Shown piece after piece: positions 4,715 through 5,331 of a stretch of DNA of 5,331 nucleotides (its first letter is position 1; each line of letters begins with the position of its first letter). The stretch spans positions 1 to 5,331 of the forward strand of contig SICY01000067.1 in NCBI GenBank assembly GCA_009697485.1. The letters run 5' to 3'. The position numbers were made by a program, and so were the translations under genes. Source of the stretch: Nitrosarchaeum sp. (GTDB taxonomy: Archaea > Thermoproteota > Nitrososphaeria > Nitrososphaerales > Nitrosopumilaceae). The notes beneath the pieces were generated by a model, which was given only the letters and a program-made list of their open reading frames with translations, ran no database searches and was not told the origin of the DNA.

Positions 4715-5167
4715 CTAAGAGTATACTTTCAGCTGAGGGTTTTCAGTGATAAGTTCATTTAGAATTTCTGTTGATAATCTATCTAGTTTTTGCATTCCTT
4801 GTTTTGAAATAACACGACCTTTTTTCTCAACTTTTTCTATATATCCAAGTTTTTCTAATCCTTGAACTGCATTACGAATTATTGCACCACCGGCATCTTT
4901 ATGATGAGCTGCACCGTATCCAGATGGTCTTCCACCACCGTAAATTTTTCTTAATTCATTAATTCCAAGTGGGCCATGAAGGTAAATTTTTCTCATTAAT
5001 GATGCACATCTTGTATGCCACCATTCTCTATCTTGAGGTGGTTTATCTGCATGCGCACCAGTTTTTACAAATGGAACCCAAGAAGGAGCAGGAATGTCTT
5101 CATTTTTTAGAATGCCGGCTAACCTACTAATCAATACATCAGATGGTACATCGTATACCTTTGCCAT
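4715..5167 (-). CDS. rps19e: 30S ribosomal protein S19e
   Basis: The 150-residue protein is the archaeal/eukaryotic-specific small-subunit protein eS19, needed in eukaryotes for maturation of the 18S rRNA 3' side and placed in the head of the small subunit. Signature segments are P-S-W-V-P-F-V-K-T-G (28-37), P-P-Q-D-R-E-W-W-H-T-R-C-A-S-L-M-R-K-I-Y (43-62), G-P-L-G-I-N-E-L-R-K-I-Y-G-G-G-R (65-80), then G-G-A-I-I-R-N-A-V-Q-G-L-E-K-L-G-Y (93-109), the winged-helix part, and the C-terminal G-R-V-I-S-K-Q-G. Length fits the family. The ATG at 5167 has a TATA box at -31 to -24, so the mRNA should be leaderless. It is followed 7 nt later by the PDCD5-like gene and preceded 31 nt earlier by the end of the RNase P gene. 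Confidence 0.97.
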   Translation of the reverse strand: MAKVYDVPSDVLISRLAGILKNEDIPAPSWVPFVKTGAHADKPPQDREWWHTRCASLMRKIYLHGPLGINELRKIYGGGRPSGYGAAHHKDAGGAIIRNAVQGLEKLGYIEKVEKKGRVISKQGMQKLDRLSTEILNELITENPQLKVYS

Positions 5168-5190
5168 AAAGTAAAAAAATCGAGAATCGT

Positions 5191-5198
5191 CTTATAAA
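5191..5198 (-). promoter_or_regulatory. TATA box of the rps19e operon
   Basis: The minus strand reads TTTATAAG at -31 to -24 from the ATG at 5167, predicting a leaderless transcript. It directly follows the TGA stop of the RNase P component 4 gene (5201-5199), so its upstream recognition element overlaps the end of that coding region. Confidence 0.65.
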
Positions 5199-5331
5199 TC
5201 ATTGAGATATTATTTTACGATAAGTATGCCCACATAGATTACATGAAATTCTGATCGACTTTACTGATGCTCTACCCAGACGAATTTTGGAATTTATTCC
5301 TGGTGCGATAAATGACTTGCATTTTTTACAA
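5199..5331 (-). CDS. rnp4: RNase P protein component 4 (Rpp21/Rpr2 family), C-terminal fragment (5' end beyond window)
   Basis: The last 43 codons are visible, in the frame starting at base 5330 and ending with TGA at 5201-5199. The fragment starts C-K-K-C-K-S-F-I-A-P-G-I-N-S and continues K-I-R-L-G-R-A-S, then I-S-C-N-L-C-G-H-T-Y-R-K. It shows two C-x2-C knuckles 25 residues apart (fragment residues 1, 4, 30 and 33), the zinc ribbon of archaeal RNase P protein 4. Its basic loop with R-L is also typical of the family. The protein is a subunit of the ribonucleoprotein that matures tRNA 5' ends, and it pairs with Rpp29 in the archaeal enzyme. The neighbouring rps19e gene supports the call. The N-terminal helices and start lie outside the window; another small zinc-ribbon RNA-binding protein is the alternative. 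Confidence 0.85.
   Translation of the reverse strand, partial: CKKCKSFIAPGINSKIRLGRASVKSIRISCNLCGHTYRKIISQ

Overview
All ten genes in this window read on the minus strand, so transcription runs from the right edge (base 5331) to the left edge (base 1). The DNA is AT-rich. It combines eukaryote-like information genes (ribosomal protein S19e, a PDCD5/TFAR19 protein, RNase P protein component 4) with archaeal TATA-box promoters placed for leaderless mRNAs. Together with a bacterial-type riboflavin synthase and a crotonyl-CoA-reductase-like enzyme, this points to a marine ammonia-oxidising Thaumarchaeon (Nitrososphaeria, Nitrosopumilus/Nitrosoarchaeum-like). The lineage call is an inference from gene content and protein style, not from a search.

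Layout in transcription order. (1) 5331-5199: C-terminal end of RNase P protein component 4, cut by the window edge. (2) 5167-4429: rps19e followed 7 nt later by a PDCD5-like gene, an information-processing operon with a TATA box overlapping the end of the RNase P gene. (3) 4388-2432: an MDR-family enoyl-CoA reductase and, 7 nt later, a CitE/HpcH-family CoA-ester lyase. A 47-residue ribbon-helix-helix protein (2399-2256) follows after 32 nt. (4) 2133-1453: a tetratricopeptide-repeat protein whose promoter carries two near-identical direct repeats 22-23 bp apart. (5) 1410-826, 745-80 and 77-1: a riboflavin block of ribE (riboflavin synthase), ribB (DHBP synthase) and the first 25 codons of ribH (lumazine synthase).

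How the genes work together. RibB makes the four-carbon unit, RibH condenses it with the pyrimidine to form lumazine, and RibE dismutates lumazine to riboflavin, so the last steps of flavin synthesis are together. The ribB promoter sits inside a perfect inverted repeat, with a 12-bp palindrome just upstream, which looks like an operator. The reductase/lyase pair looks like a small CoA-thioester metabolism module. The reductase most resembles the crotonyl-CoA carboxylase/reductase branch but appears to lack two of its four CO2-pocket residues, so a non-carboxylating role is the leading guess (for example acryloyl-CoA reduction in the 3-hydroxypropionate/4-hydroxybutyrate cycle).

No rRNA, tRNA, CRISPR array, insertion sequence or prophage signal was seen. 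No gene-free stretch exceeds 300 bases; the longest are 2134-2255 (122 nt) and 746-825 (80 nt), both promoter regions.
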